A DNA stretch of 44,139 nucleotides. It comes from Salinarimonas sp. (lineage in GTDB: Bacteria > Pseudomonadota > Alphaproteobacteria > Rhizobiales > Beijerinckiaceae). Position 1 is the first letter of the stretch; every line of letters starts with the position of its first letter. The notes below the pieces were generated by a model that did not search any database, had not been told where the DNA came from, and saw nothing but the letters and a program-made list of their open reading frames with translations. The position numbers and the translations under genes were made by a program. The stretch spans positions 1-44,139 of the forward strand of contig JAFIEI010000033.1 of the NCBI GenBank assembly GCA_020832565.1. The letters run 5' to 3'. Positions 6,423 to 14,915 of the stretch are shown here, in pieces.

Positions 6423-8723
6423 ATGGATTTCGAGAGCAAGAGCCGCACCGGCGACACCGTTCCCGCCGATCCCGCCATCGGCAAGCCGCTCGCGCGCGTC
6501 GATGGCCGTGAACGCGTCACCGGGCGCGCCCGCTATGCCGCCGATATTGCCCGGCCCGACATGGCGCATGCCAAGGTGCTGCGCTCGCCGCATGCCCATG
6601 CGGTGATCAAGCGCATCGATACCAGCGCCGCCGCAGCGCTTCCCGGCGTGCTTGCCATCGTGACCGCCGAGGATTTCCCCGATCTGCCCCAGGGCGCGAG
6701 CATACCCATGGGCGAGACCGGCTATGACATGTGGGGCGTCTCGCGGCTCAACATGGCGCGCGGCAAGGTGCATTGGGTTGGCCAGCCGCTCGCCGCACTG
6801 GCCGCGCGGGACCCGCATATCGCGGCGCAGGCGCTCGATCTGATCGAGGTCGAATACGAGGTGCTCAATGCTGTAACCAGCATCGCTGATGCGATCCGCC
6901 CCGATGCGCCGGTTTTGTGGGACAATCTGATCACCAAGGGCCTCGACGAGACGCCGCAGCAGCCCTCCAATATCGCCTCGCGCACCGTGATCAGCCGCGA
7001 GGATGCCAAAGCCGCCATTGCCGGGGCGGATGCGACGGGGCGGGTCAGCGTCACCGTCGATACGGCGCATCAGGGCTATATCGAGCCGCAGGCCATGGTG
7101 GCCGAGATCACGTCGGACGGTTTCGCCACGGTCTATACCTCGACCCAGGGCCAGTTCACCACCGAGCTGATGATCGCACGCATGCTCGACTGGCCGATGT
7201 CGAAGCTCAAGGTCGTGCCGATGGAGGTGGGCGGCGCCTTCGGCGGCAAGATCTCGATCCACGGCGAGGCGCTCGCACTCAGGCTCGCGCAGAAATCCGG
7301 GCGCCCGGTCAAACTCGTTCTCTCGCGCGAGGAGGTGCTTCAGGGCGGCTCCGGCCCGACCATGGGCGCGATGATGGAGATCGAAGTCGGCGCGAAGCGT
7401 GACGGCACGATCACCGGCATCCATGGCGTCTATCACGTCGATTCCGGCGGGCTGCCAGGGCTCAACCCCTCGCTGCTGATGCAGGCCTCCGCCGCCATGT
7501 ATCAGACGCCGGCCCTGTGGCTCGAAGGTTATGACGTTGTCACCAACAAGCCGCGCACGGAGGCCTATCGCGCGCCCGGCGGCATCCAGGGCGCCTTTGC
7601 CATGGAGCAGGCGATGGACGAGCTCTGTCTCGCCCTCGACATGGACCCGCTGGAATTCCGCCGCCGCAACGCCGCCGTCACCGGCTCGACCATGCCGATC
7701 GGCACGCCCTTCCCCGCGATCGGGCTCACCACCATCCTCGATGCGGTGGCAGAGCATTCGTGCTGGACGACGCCGCTCGAACCCGGCGCCCATCCGCGCG
7801 GACGCGGGCTCGCGCTCGGCTATTGGCGCGGCACCTCGATGACCTCGGCCTGCCACATCACCATCGGCGGTGACGGGCGCCCGATCGTCACCATGGGTGC
7901 CGTCGATATTTCCGGCACGCGCACCACCATGACCCAGGTCGCGGCGGACCAGTTCGGCATCGCCCCGGACGACGTCTATGTCCAGACAGGCGACAGCAAG
8001 ACGGCGGGTTATTCCGACGGCGCCGCCGGCAGCCGCGTGGCGCGCACCATGGCGGCCGCCATCGTCGAGGCCTCGCGCGATGTCATCGACCAGCTGCGCC
8101 CGCGCGCCGCCCGTCTGCTCCAGAGCGAGGCAGAGAATCTCACCTTCACTGATGGCGCCTTCCGCGTCTCCGGCGGGCCGGGCACGTCGATCAGCCTCGC
8201 CGAACTGATGCAGGAGACGCTGACCGAGGGCGCGGTGATCGGACGTGGCACCTCCACCAAGCTGCCGCTGGGCGTCGAGATCGGGGCGCATATCTGCGAT
8301 GTCGAGGTCGATCCGGATACCGGGCAGGTCACCATCCTGCGCTATACCGCCTTCCAGGATGTCGGCAAGGCGCTCAACCCGATCGCCGTCGAGGGCCAGA
8401 TCGAGGGCTCCGTGGTGCAGGGAATCGGCTGGGCGCTGACCGAGGGTTACGATTACGGGGCGGATGGCCGGCTGCGCAATGCCAGCCTGCTCGATTACCG
8501 CCTGCCCACGGCGCTGGACGTGCCCGATATCGACTGCGTCATCATCGAGACCCCGGTGCCGGACGTGCCCTACGGATTGCGCGGGGTCGGCGAGGTGCCG
8601 ATCGTGCCGGTCGCGGGCTGCGTCGCCAACGCCATCCGCCGCGCCGTCGGCGTGCGCACCGGGCGCATGCCGATGACGCCGGAGCGGCTCCTGATGGCGA
8701 TGCGCGCGCAAGGCCGGGGCTGA
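6423..8723 (+). CDS. molybdenum hydroxylase large subunit (xanthine dehydrogenase family), substrate unknown
   Basis: A 766-residue catalytic subunit binding the molybdopterin cofactor. It opens with GKPLARVDGRERVTGRARYAAD, the standard family start. The Mo-domain landmarks are GGAFGGKIS, EAYRAPGG at about 380-387 and the active-site loop YGLRGVGEVP with the catalytic Glu at about 724. The active-site loop of true CO dehydrogenase (form I CoxL) reads AYRCSFR with a Cys that carries the Mo-Cu centre; here it is AYRAPGG, so there is no such Cys and CO oxidation is unlikely. An organic substrate (aldehyde, N-heterocycle or aryl-CoA) is more likely. The start follows the 2Fe-2S gene by 5 bases. 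A diesterase gene follows after 35 bases. I see no maturation genes (coxDEFG type) in the window. Confidence 0.9.
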   Translation: MDFESKSRTGDTVPADPAIGKPLARVDGRERVTGRARYAADIARPDMAHAKVLRSPHAHAVIKRIDTSAAAALPGVLAIVTAEDFPDLPQGASIPMGETGYDMWGVSRLNMARGKVHWVGQPLAALAARDPHIAAQALDLIEVEYEVLNAVTSIADAIRPDAPVLWDNLITKGLDETPQQPSNIASRTVISREDAKAAIAGADATGRVSVTVDTAHQGYIEPQAMVAEITSDGFATVYTSTQGQFTTELMIARMLDWPMSKLKVVPMEVGGAFGGKISIHGEALALRLAQKSGRPVKLVLSREEVLQGGSGPTMGAMMEIEVGAKRDGTITGIHGVYHVDSGGLPGLNPSLLMQASAAMYQTPALWLEGYDVVTNKPRTEAYRAPGGIQGAFAMEQAMDELCLALDMDPLEFRRRNAAVTGSTMPIGTPFPAIGLTTILDAVAEHSCWTTPLEPGAHPRGRGLALGYWRGTSMTSACHITIGGDGRPIVTMGAVDISGTRTTMTQVAADQFGIAPDDVYVQTGDSKTAGYSDGAAGSRVARTMAAAIVEASRDVIDQLRPRAARLLQSEAENLTFTDGAFRVSGGPGTSISLAELMQETLTEGAVIGRGTSTKLPLGVEIGAHICDVEVDPDTGQVTILRYTAFQDVGKALNPIAVEGQIEGSVVQGIGWALTEGYDYGADGRLRNASLLDYRLPTALDVPDIDCVIIETPVPDVPYGLRGVGEVPIVPVAGCVANAIRRAVGVRTGRMPMTPERLLMAMRAQGRG

Positions 8724-8758
8724 GGCCTCTCAGAGGGCGTCGAAGAGGAGCGCGTGAT

Positions 8759-9523
8759 TTGCCGGCCAATATCCGCTTTCCCTTCCTCGACCATCCCGGC
8801 CTCCTCGCCTTCGCCCATCGCGGGGGCGCGTTGGAGAATACCGAGAACACCCATACCGCCTTCGATCATGCGGCAGCGCTCGGCTACCGCTATATCGAGA
8901 CCGATGTGCAGCTGACCCGCGACGGGGTCGTCGTCGTCTTCCATGACGACCGGCTGTCGCGGCTGATGGGGCGGCCCGAGCGTATCGACGCGCTCAACTG
9001 GGCCGATCTCGCGCAGCTGCGCTTCCCCTGCGGCGCGCGCATCCCGCGCCTCGACGAGACACTGGAGGCCTATCCCGATATCCGCTTCAACCTGGAGCCG
9101 AAATCTGAAGCCGTTGTGGAGCCGCTGGCGCAGGTAATCCGCGCCTGCAATGCGCTCTCTCGTGTCTGCGTGGGCTGCTTCGATCCCAAGCGCACGAAGC
9201 GGCTGCGGGAGCTTCTGGGCGATGAGCTTTGCTGGTCGCCGAGCCATGCGGGCGTCGCAGCGGTCTGGCTCGCAGGATTCGGCCTTCCGGTCCCCGTCAA
9301 GCCCTATCCGGCCCTGCAGATCCCACCCTCGTTCCATGGCATCCCGGTGGCGACACGCCGGCTGGTGCGCGCGGCGCATGCGCGCGATATCCAGGTCCAT
9401 GTCTGGACCGTGGATGATGCGCGACGGATGCGCGCGCTGATCGATGCAGGCGTGGACGGGCTGATGACCGATCGCCCGAGCCTGCTCAAGCAGGTCCTTC
9501 AGGATCGCGGGTTGTGGGTATGA
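8759..9523 (+). CDS. glycerophosphodiester phosphodiesterase (GDPD/UgpQ family)
   Basis: A 254-residue cytosolic enzyme that hydrolyses glycerophosphodiesters to glycerol-3-phosphate and an alcohol. The GDPD fold motifs are complete: AHRGG with His20 and Arg21, ENT, ETDVQLTRDG with Glu47 and Asp49 as metal ligands, HDD with the second catalytic His62, NLEPK in the middle and a final HVWTVDD with GLMTDRP. No signal peptide is seen, which fits the UgpQ branch rather than GlpQ. The start is TTG at 8759, with GAGGAG about 9 bases upstream; no ATG lies nearby in frame. It follows the hydroxylase large subunit by 35 bases and may be read from the same operon, although no functional link is obvious. 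Confidence 0.88.
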   Translation: MPANIRFPFLDHPGLLAFAHRGGALENTENTHTAFDHAAALGYRYIETDVQLTRDGVVVVFHDDRLSRLMGRPERIDALNWADLAQLRFPCGARIPRLDETLEAYPDIRFNLEPKSEAVVEPLAQVIRACNALSRVCVGCFDPKRTKRLRELLGDELCWSPSHAGVAAVWLAGFGLPVPVKPYPALQIPPSFHGIPVATRRLVRAAHARDIQVHVWTVDDARRMRALIDAGVDGLMTDRPSLLKQVLQDRGLWV

Positions 9524-9524
9524 G

Positions 9525-10256
9525 TCACACCCGCTTTCGCGGCGCCCGGGAGAAGACCATCTTCTGATGCGCGAGCTTCTCGCGCGCGCCCATCCAGGCA
9601 TAGGCCAGCAGCGAAGGCTCGCGATCGGAAACCGTGATCCGGTGGTACTGACCCGGCGGGTTGAAGATCAGCGACCCCGGCGCATAGACGCCCTGGTGAT
9701 TCTCGGAAACCGCGCCGGAGAGGCAGACATAACTTTCCGTGATCCCGTCATGGGCGTGGGTCGGATAGGTGCAGCCCGGCGCGAACAGCACGAGCCCGAG
9801 GATGACCGCTTCGCTCTGGATCGGCGCATTCGGGCCGGCGATCTCGGCATAGGCGAATTTCTGTGAAAGCCCGCGGGGGACCTTGTCGTAGCCGTATTGC
9901 CAGTTGAGGCCGGACCGTACCGCATCGATGGCGCGAATCACCGCTGCGTGCTTTTCCGCGCGCCCCTCATCGAGCGCGCGGCGCAGATAGGCGGTAACCG
10001 GTTTGGCATCGCAGGCCCCGACTCGCAGCGGCGCATTCGTCTGCATCAGGGCGCTGATGCGCTCGCGCACGGCGCGTTGATGCCCGCGAATCTTCTCGCT
10101 GCCGCCCGAAGGCAGGAAGCGATAGAGCTCGTAGAATTCGCGCAGCAGATAATACCAGTCGGGATGGTCGCGAAGGCGCGATGGCGCCGGCATCTCCGGT
10201 TCAACGGCTGCGCTCTCCTGCAAGGACGCCGGAAGGGCCAAGATTTCGTCCGACAT
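9525..10256 (-). CDS. dddL: DddL-like cupin, candidate dimethylsulfoniopropionate (DMSP) lyase
   Basis: A 243-residue protein. The N-terminal helical part (DWYYLLREFYELYRF, GGSEKIRGHQRAVRERI) and the C-terminal cupin match the DddL branch of DMSP lyases, which cleave DMSP to acrylate and dimethyl sulfide. Cupin motif 1 reads GLVLFAPGCTYPTHAHDGITESY, giving His167, His169, Glu174 and Tyr176; motif 2 reads FNPPGQYHRI with His205. These are the metal ligands and catalytic Tyr expected in the family. The ATG at 10256 lacks a strong Shine-Dalgarno. The gene is convergent with the diesterase (1-base gap) and divergent from zapE. No DMSP transporter or acrylate genes are adjacent, so activity is an inference. 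A related cupin with another substrate is the alternative. Confidence 0.62.
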   Translation of the reverse strand: MSDEILALPASLQESAAVEPEMPAPSRLRDHPDWYYLLREFYELYRFLPSGGSEKIRGHQRAVRERISALMQTNAPLRVGACDAKPVTAYLRRALDEGRAEKHAAVIRAIDAVRSGLNWQYGYDKVPRGLSQKFAYAEIAGPNAPIQSEAVILGLVLFAPGCTYPTHAHDGITESYVCLSGAVSENHQGVYAPGSLIFNPPGQYHRITVSDREPSLLAYAWMGAREKLAHQKMVFSRAPRKRV

Positions 10257-10433
10257 GCCGATCTCCGTAAAGCGTCATGGACAAGACGGCGAATCTCCGG
10301 GAGCCGTCGACATGCGCTCGAGCCTTGCGTTGCACCGAGCATAGCCGCACGTCAAGCATCGCGCGCGGCCCTTGCGGGACTTGTGAGTGCCGGCTGATCG
10401 CGCTAGCCAGACGGCAGGCCCGAATACAGCGAT

Positions 10434-11663
10434 ATGGCGAGTAACGTGAACAGGCACGCAGACGACATTTCCTCACCGGATGCGACCGCAAAGCCGGTCA
10501 GCGTACGCTACCAGGCGCTCGTCGCCTCAGGCGCGATCGAGCGTGATCCCGCCCAGACGAGCCTGCTCGCGCGGCTCGACAAACTCGCCGGCCAGCTCAA
10601 TGAAAAGCGCCTCGCGCGCAAGAGCAGCGCACTCGGTTGGCTGTTCGCGCGCCGCCCCGCCGCCACCGAACCGCTCAAGGGTCTATATGTCTGGGGTTCC
10701 GTTGGCCGCGGCAAGACCATGCTGATGGATCTGTTCTATGAAAGCCTCGGCGTGCGCCGCAAACGCAGGGCGCATTTCCATGCCTTCATGGCGGATGTGC
10801 ATGGGCGCATCCACGCCTATCGCCAGGATCTCAAGGCCGGAAAGGTCAAGGGTGATGATCCGATCGAGCCGGTGGCCAAGGCACTGGCCCAGGACGCCTA
10901 TGTCTTGTGCTTCGACGAATTCACCGTCACCGACATAGCCGATGCGATGATCCTCGGGCGGCTGTTCAAGGCGCTGTTTGCGGAAAACGTCGTCGTCTTC
11001 GCCACCTCGAACGTGGAGCCGGCGCGGCTCTACGAGGGCGGGCTGAACCGGGCGCTCTTCCTGCCCTTCATCGACATGATCCACGAGCGCATGGATATCG
11101 TCGAGCTCGATTCGCGGACGGATTTCCGGCTCGAGAAGCTCGCCGGCAAGCCGGTCTGGCACACACCCGCAAACGACGATGCGCGGACCGCTCTCGACGA
11201 GTCCTTCAAGCGCCTCACCGGGCGCAGGCGCGGCGAGCCGATGACCGTCGCGGTACGCGGGCATCCGTTGAAGATCCCGCAGGCGGCTGCCGGCGTCGCA
11301 CGCTTTTCCTTCGATGATTTGTGCAACCGGCCTCTCGGCGCCGCCGATTACCTCGCGATCGCGCAGGATTTCCACACGGTGATCATCGATGACATCCCGT
11401 GCATGCATGCCGAAAATCGCAACGAAGCCAAACGCTTCATTACGCTCATCGATGCGCTCTACGACAACCGGGTGAAGGTTCTCGCCTCATCCGAGGCGGA
11501 GGCGCATGAACTCTACGATGCAAAGCACGGGCGGGAAGTCTTCGAATTCGACCGCACCGTCTCGCGCCTGATCGAAATGCGCTCGCAGGAATACCTGGCC
11601 CTGGCCCATGGGCGCCCCGATTCGCGCGGCTCCGATGATACGACGGGCCTCGTCGAGACCTGA
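10434..11663 (+). CDS. zapE: cell division ATPase ZapE (AFG1-like)
   Basis: A 409-residue P-loop ATPase of the AFG1/LACE1 family; in E. coli ZapE acts on the Z-ring during division under stress, and mitochondrial relatives act in protein quality control. The Walker A motif GSVGRGKT is at about 88-95, preceded by KGLYVWG. Walker B is VLCFDEFTVTDIADAMIL, and the family hallmarks FATSNVEPARLYEGGLNR and FITLIDALYDNRVKVLASSE follow. The length is somewhat greater than E. coli ZapE (about 375 residues), mostly at the termini, as in other alphaproteobacteria. The gene stands alone: divergent from the DddL-like gene (177-base gap) and convergent with the acyltransferase (7-base gap). Confidence 0.95.
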   Translation: MASNVNRHADDISSPDATAKPVSVRYQALVASGAIERDPAQTSLLARLDKLAGQLNEKRLARKSSALGWLFARRPAATEPLKGLYVWGSVGRGKTMLMDLFYESLGVRRKRRAHFHAFMADVHGRIHAYRQDLKAGKVKGDDPIEPVAKALAQDAYVLCFDEFTVTDIADAMILGRLFKALFAENVVVFATSNVEPARLYEGGLNRALFLPFIDMIHERMDIVELDSRTDFRLEKLAGKPVWHTPANDDARTALDESFKRLTGRRRGEPMTVAVRGHPLKIPQAAAGVARFSFDDLCNRPLGAADYLAIAQDFHTVIIDDIPCMHAENRNEAKRFITLIDALYDNRVKVLASSEAEAHELYDAKHGREVFEFDRTVSRLIEMRSQEYLALAHGRPDSRGSDDTTGLVET

Positions 11664-11670
11664 TCCATCT

Positions 11671-12687
11671 TCAGACGAGCTTCAAGCGCCGGCCGAGTAG
11701 CATCGCGCTCCAATCCGCGCGGTTGACGACATGGCTGAGGATGATCGAACCGCCCATCCCGACGACGGCGAGCGCGATCACATAAAGCCATAGCGGCAAG
11801 CTGATATTCCAGCCGACCAGATCGACCGCGGAAAAGAAAAGTGGGTGCGCGAGATAGATCACGAAGGAGGCTTCGTTGACCTTTCTCACCAATGGCGGCG
11901 CGACGACGCCGAGGAGTTTGGGCATCGCAAAGAGCAACGCGAAGGCGAAGAGTGGAATGATCCAGGATTCCTTCGACGAATATTCGATATCGTGCATGAA
12001 GGTCAGATAGACCAGGAATACCAGCAGAGCAGCAAGCCATATCGGGCGCGAGAATTCCCGCAATATCCGGTTCTCGCGGATATCGGGATAATATTTGACG
12101 ATGAGCAGCGCGAGGAAGAACAGGTAGATCCAGCCGATCGGCGCGATCCAGTGCAGATAGCCCGGCGGCTCGATCTCATACCAGCGGAAATAGCCCCACC
12201 AGGCCATGCTGACCAGCGAAGCCGGGATCAACCAACGCTCCGCCGGCAGCCATTCCCAGAGCCGAAAACGATTATAGACCCAGAAAAGGATGTAGAACTG
12301 CATCGCCACGACGAGAAAATATCCGTGCCAGCCGGCAAACAGAAGATATTCCCTGAGATAGGCGAAGTAGCTGACTTGCTCACCGCCGAGCGTGACGCGC
12401 AGGTACTCCGCCGTCAGATACAGCATCCCGTAAACGAAATACGGGACCATGATATATTTCAGCCGCCGGGCCAGGAAATCCTTCGGGACTTCCTCACCAT
12501 AGCGAATCGAGAAAAGAAAGATCGAGATGAAGATGAATATCGGCGTTCCCAGCGATGACGGAATGCGCAAAAGGTCGAGCCCGGTATTTTCCACATAATA
12601 CAGCTCGATACGATCGATGAGATGAAAGGTGAAAACGGCCATCGCGCCATAGAAGCGCAGCCAATAGATTTCCTCGACCCGCTTCAA
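11671..12687 (-). CDS. acyltransferase-3 family membrane protein (OafA/YrhL-like)
   Basis: A 338-residue inner-membrane protein with about ten hydrophobic segments. It starts LKRVEEIYWLRFYGAMAVFTFHL, the acyltransferase-3 opening in which an Arg and a His (residues about 11 and 21) lie in and just after the first membrane helix. The C-terminal part (NEASFVIYLAHPLFFSAVDL) carries the typical SFxIYLxHP motif. The family O-acetylates surface sugars or other extracytoplasmic substrates. The frame is open to another TTG at 12756, but TTG 12687 has GGGAGG about 8 bases upstream and gives the normal family N-terminus, so I chose it. The Tyr/Trp/Phe-rich composition and lower GC than the neighbours hint at a different history. 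There are no polysaccharide genes nearby. Confidence 0.82.
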   Translation of the reverse strand: MKRVEEIYWLRFYGAMAVFTFHLIDRIELYYVENTGLDLLRIPSSLGTPIFIFISIFLFSIRYGEEVPKDFLARRLKYIMVPYFVYGMLYLTAEYLRVTLGGEQVSYFAYLREYLLFAGWHGYFLVVAMQFYILFWVYNRFRLWEWLPAERWLIPASLVSMAWWGYFRWYEIEPPGYLHWIAPIGWIYLFFLALLIVKYYPDIRENRILREFSRPIWLAALLVFLVYLTFMHDIEYSSKESWIIPLFAFALLFAMPKLLGVVAPPLVRKVNEASFVIYLAHPLFFSAVDLVGWNISLPLWLYVIALAVVGMGGSIILSHVVNRADWSAMLLGRRLKLV

Positions 12688-12997
12688 CCCGCCCTCCCGA
12701 TCGAATCCGGCATTATTGCAGATAACGCATGACCCACGGCATGGTTCTGTGCACAAACGCGCAAAAGCGTGGCTTTATGCGCACGCCCATCGGCGCGTGG
12801 CCGGAGCGCATGTGCGTGATTGCGATTTCGAGCAGAAATGGGCTGCGCACCGCCGCAGGGGCGCATCGGCGACCAGGCAGAAGGGTGCGCGATCGCCGGC
12901 AAGGCGCGGTCTTGCTGATGAGCAAGCCGATCCGCCGGAAGAACATTGCGGCGAATCGGTATCATATGCGCAGTCGAGACGATTGCAGCGCGCCGTA
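12688..12997. other. 310-base gap with no gene I can support
   Basis: The space lies between the acyltransferase start and the infC stop, both on the minus strand. Open frames here (for example minus strand 12713-12946) are Arg-rich and lack a convincing ribosome-binding site. I see no clear terminator with a T-run. Confidence 0.5.
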
Positions 12998-13540
12998 TCA
13001 GCGCGGCGCCAGGATCATGATCATCTGCCGCCCTTCGAGCTGCGGCTCGAGCTCGACCTTGGCGAATTCCTGGGTCTCTTCCTTGACCCGCAACAGCAAT
13101 TTCAGGCCGAGATCCTGATGCGCCATTTCGCGCCCACGGAAGCGCAGGGTGATCTTCACCTTGTCGCCCTCCTCGAAGAAGCGCTTCACGTTCTTCATCT
13201 TCGTCTCGTAATCGTGCTTGTCGATACCGGGACGAAGCTTGATTTCCTTGACCTCGACGGTCTTCTGCTTCTTGCGGGCCTCGGCGGCCTTTTTCTGCTG
13301 ATCGAAGCGAAACTTGCCGTAATCAAGGAATTTGCACACCGGCGGTTCCGAATTCGGTGCAATCTCGACGAGGTCAAGGCCGACATCCTCGGCCATCTGC
13401 AGGGCTTCCGCGAACGGGACGACGCCCCGGTTCACTCCCTCTTCATCGATCAGCTGCACCTCGCGAACGCCGCGGATGTCGCGATTGGCGCGCGGCCCTT
13501 CCTTTTGCGGGACCGGCATGGCTCTCATTGGTCGGCGAAT
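12998..13540 (-). CDS. infC: translation initiation factor IF-3, AUU start
   Basis: A 180-residue IF-3 that binds the 30S subunit, blocks premature 50S joining and proofreads start codon and initiator tRNA. The N-domain includes [20 protein letters not shown] and [19 protein letters not shown]; the C-domain includes [20 protein letters not shown] and the final GRQMIMIL. The first ATG is at 13528, but it has no Shine-Dalgarno. Twelve bases further up, in frame, is ATT (13540-13538), preceded by AGAGGAG with nine bases between AGGAG and the codon, giving the usual alphaproteobacterial start (M)[13 protein letters not shown]-3 genes are known to use AUU for self-limiting translation, so I place the start there. 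The neighbour DUF2065 lies 160 bases upstream on the same strand. Confidence 0.93.
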   Translation of the reverse strand: MRRPMRAMPVPQKEGPRANRDIRGVREVQLIDEEGVNRGVVPFAEALQMAEDVGLDLVEIAPNSEPPVCKFLDYGKFRFDQQKKAAEARKKQKTVEVKEIKLRPGIDKHDYETKMKNVKRFFEEGDKVKITLRFRGREMAHQDLGLKLLLRVKEETQEFAKVELEPQLEGRQMIMILAPR

Positions 13541-13556
13541 GGCTGTCTTCTCCTCT
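13538..13556 (-). promoter_or_regulatory. infC ribosome-binding site and AUU start codon
   Basis: Minus-strand reading: AGAGGAGAAGACAGCC then ATT. The AGGAG is nine bases from ATT, but 21 bases from the first ATG (13528), too far to serve that codon. This decides the non-standard start and implies the IF-3 feedback control known from enterobacteria. Confidence 0.8.
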
Positions 13557-13700
13557 GAACGGGTTCAAGCACGAACTCCCTCCCACACTCCATGCGGAAG
13601 GCCGCGCCAGAGACCCATGTTGCATCACGCGGGGAGTGTTTGCGTAAAAGGCAGGCAAGTCAAGCCATTGCCCGGGCATTCCGCATAAAACAGGGCGGCG

Positions 13701-13886
13701 TCACCCGCGTACGAACCAGATGATGGCGATACCGACCACGGCACAGACCAGCCCGACCGCGCGCATGCGCTCGCGCGGACTCTGCGAGGCCTCGTACATG
13801 GCCCTGCGAATCGCGTCGGGAAATGCGGCAAAAAGAATGCCCTCGACCACGAGAACGAGGCCGAGGGCTGTGATCAGGTCCCACAT
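13701..13886 (-). CDS. DUF2065 small membrane protein (YjeT-like)
   Basis: A 61-residue protein with two hydrophobic segments, an N-terminal one (LITALGLVLVVEGILFAAF) and a C-terminal one (AVGLVCAVVGIAIIWFV). Between them is the family signature PDAIRRAMYEASQSPRERMRAVG. DUF2065/YjeT proteins are encoded directly after hflC in many proteobacteria; their role is unknown, but the constant position suggests a link to the HflKC complex in the inner membrane. The start ATG 13886 lies 18 bases after the hflC stop, so the three genes are almost surely one transcript. In many relatives a DegP-type protease follows next; here that gene lies elsewhere, at 35.2 kb. Confidence 0.88.
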   Translation of the reverse strand: MWDLITALGLVLVVEGILFAAFPDAIRRAMYEASQSPRERMRAVGLVCAVVGIAIIWFVRG

Positions 13887-13904
13887 GCGAAACGCGTGCG
13901 AGCC

Positions 13905-14915
13905 TTATTCGATCGGCGCGGCGAGCGGGCCGAGCGTCCCGGTCGCATCTGCCGTCGGCGCTTCCGGAACGACCGGTGCTTCGCTGATCGGGCCTTCCGG
14001 ATCGATCGGCAACTGCAGGTCCCGCGTCGTCTGCCCACGCCCGGCTGGGCTGGCGAAGAAGCGGAAGAAGTCCGAATCCGGCGAGATCACCATCTGCGTC
14101 GTCGCCGTATCGCTGCTCATGAGGGCCTGCTCATAGGCCAGCATCGAGCGATAGAAGGCGAAGAAGTCGGCGTCACGCCCATAGGCCGAAGCCAGGATGC
14201 GGTTACGATCGGCATCACCGGCACCGCGCAGCTCTTCGGCCGTACGGTTGGCTTCTGCCTCGATCACGATGACGTCGCGATCGGCTCGCGCCTGAATGGC
14301 GTTGGCACGCTGGGCACCCTGTGCACGCAGATCCGCAGCTTCACGCTCACGTTCCGTCTGCATCCGGCGGAACACCGCTTCCGAGTTCGCCGTTGGCAGA
14401 TCCACGCGGGTGAGGCGCACATCGACGACTTCGATCCCGAGATCCGCTGCCTGACGGTTCACCGTTTCGGCGATCCGCAGCATCAGGTCGTTACGGCTGG
14501 TGCGAATGATCTCCGGGAAGGAGGCATTGGCCAGCGTGTTACGCATTGCGGCGTTGGCGAAGGACCGCAGGCGCGCATTGGCGTTCGTCTGGTTGTTGAC
14601 GGTCTGGTAGAAGCGCAGCGCATCAACGACGCGGTAGCGCGCGAAGGCGTCGACCTCGAGGTTCTGCCGGTCACTCGACAAGACGGTCTGGACCGGGATG
14701 TCGAGATCGAGCAGCCGCTTCTCGACGGGAAGCACCACGTCGACGAACGGAGCCTTCATGTAGAGGCCGGGATCGACAATGACCTGACGCACGGCGCCGA
14801 AGCGGAGCACGACGGCCTGCTGCGTCTGGTGCACGGTGAACAGCGAGGCGTAGAGCAACACTGCCGCGAGACCGAGTACGATCAGGATACCGGTGCGAAT
14901 GACGGGATTCCTCAT
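13905..14915 (-). CDS. hflC: HflC, SPFH-domain subunit of the HflKC complex
   Basis: A 336-residue membrane-anchored SPFH (band 7) protein. HflC and HflK form a large periplasmic cage around FtsH and modulate its proteolysis of membrane proteins. One N-terminal membrane segment (VIRTGILIVLGLAAVLLYASLF) is followed by TVHQTQQAVVLRFGAV, the usual HflC start of the SPFH domain. A long helical stretch comes next (MQTEREREAADLRAQGAQRANAIQARADRD). The C-terminal tail of about 50 residues, after DSDFFRFF, is rich in Pro, Ala and Gly and looks disordered. The start overlaps the hflK stop as ATGA, showing translational coupling. The downstream partner is DUF2065. Confidence 0.94.
   Translation of the reverse strand: MRNPVIRTGILIVLGLAAVLLYASLFTVHQTQQAVVLRFGAVRQVIVDPGLYMKAPFVDVVLPVEKRLLDLDIPVQTVLSSDRQNLEVDAFARYRVVDALRFYQTVNNQTNANARLRSFANAAMRNTLANASFPEIIRTSRNDLMLRIAETVNRQAADLGIEVVDVRLTRVDLPTANSEAVFRRMQTEREREAADLRAQGAQRANAIQARADRDVIVIEAEANRTAEELRGAGDADRNRILASAYGRDADFFAFYRSMLAYEQALMSSDTATTQMVISPDSDFFRFFASPAGRGQTTRDLQLPIDPEGPISEAPVVPEAPTADATGTLGPLAAPIE

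Noticed and set aside
6423-8723. CO dehydrogenase large subunit
   Set aside because: The active-site loop lacks the Cys of form I CoxL, and no maturation genes accompany it.
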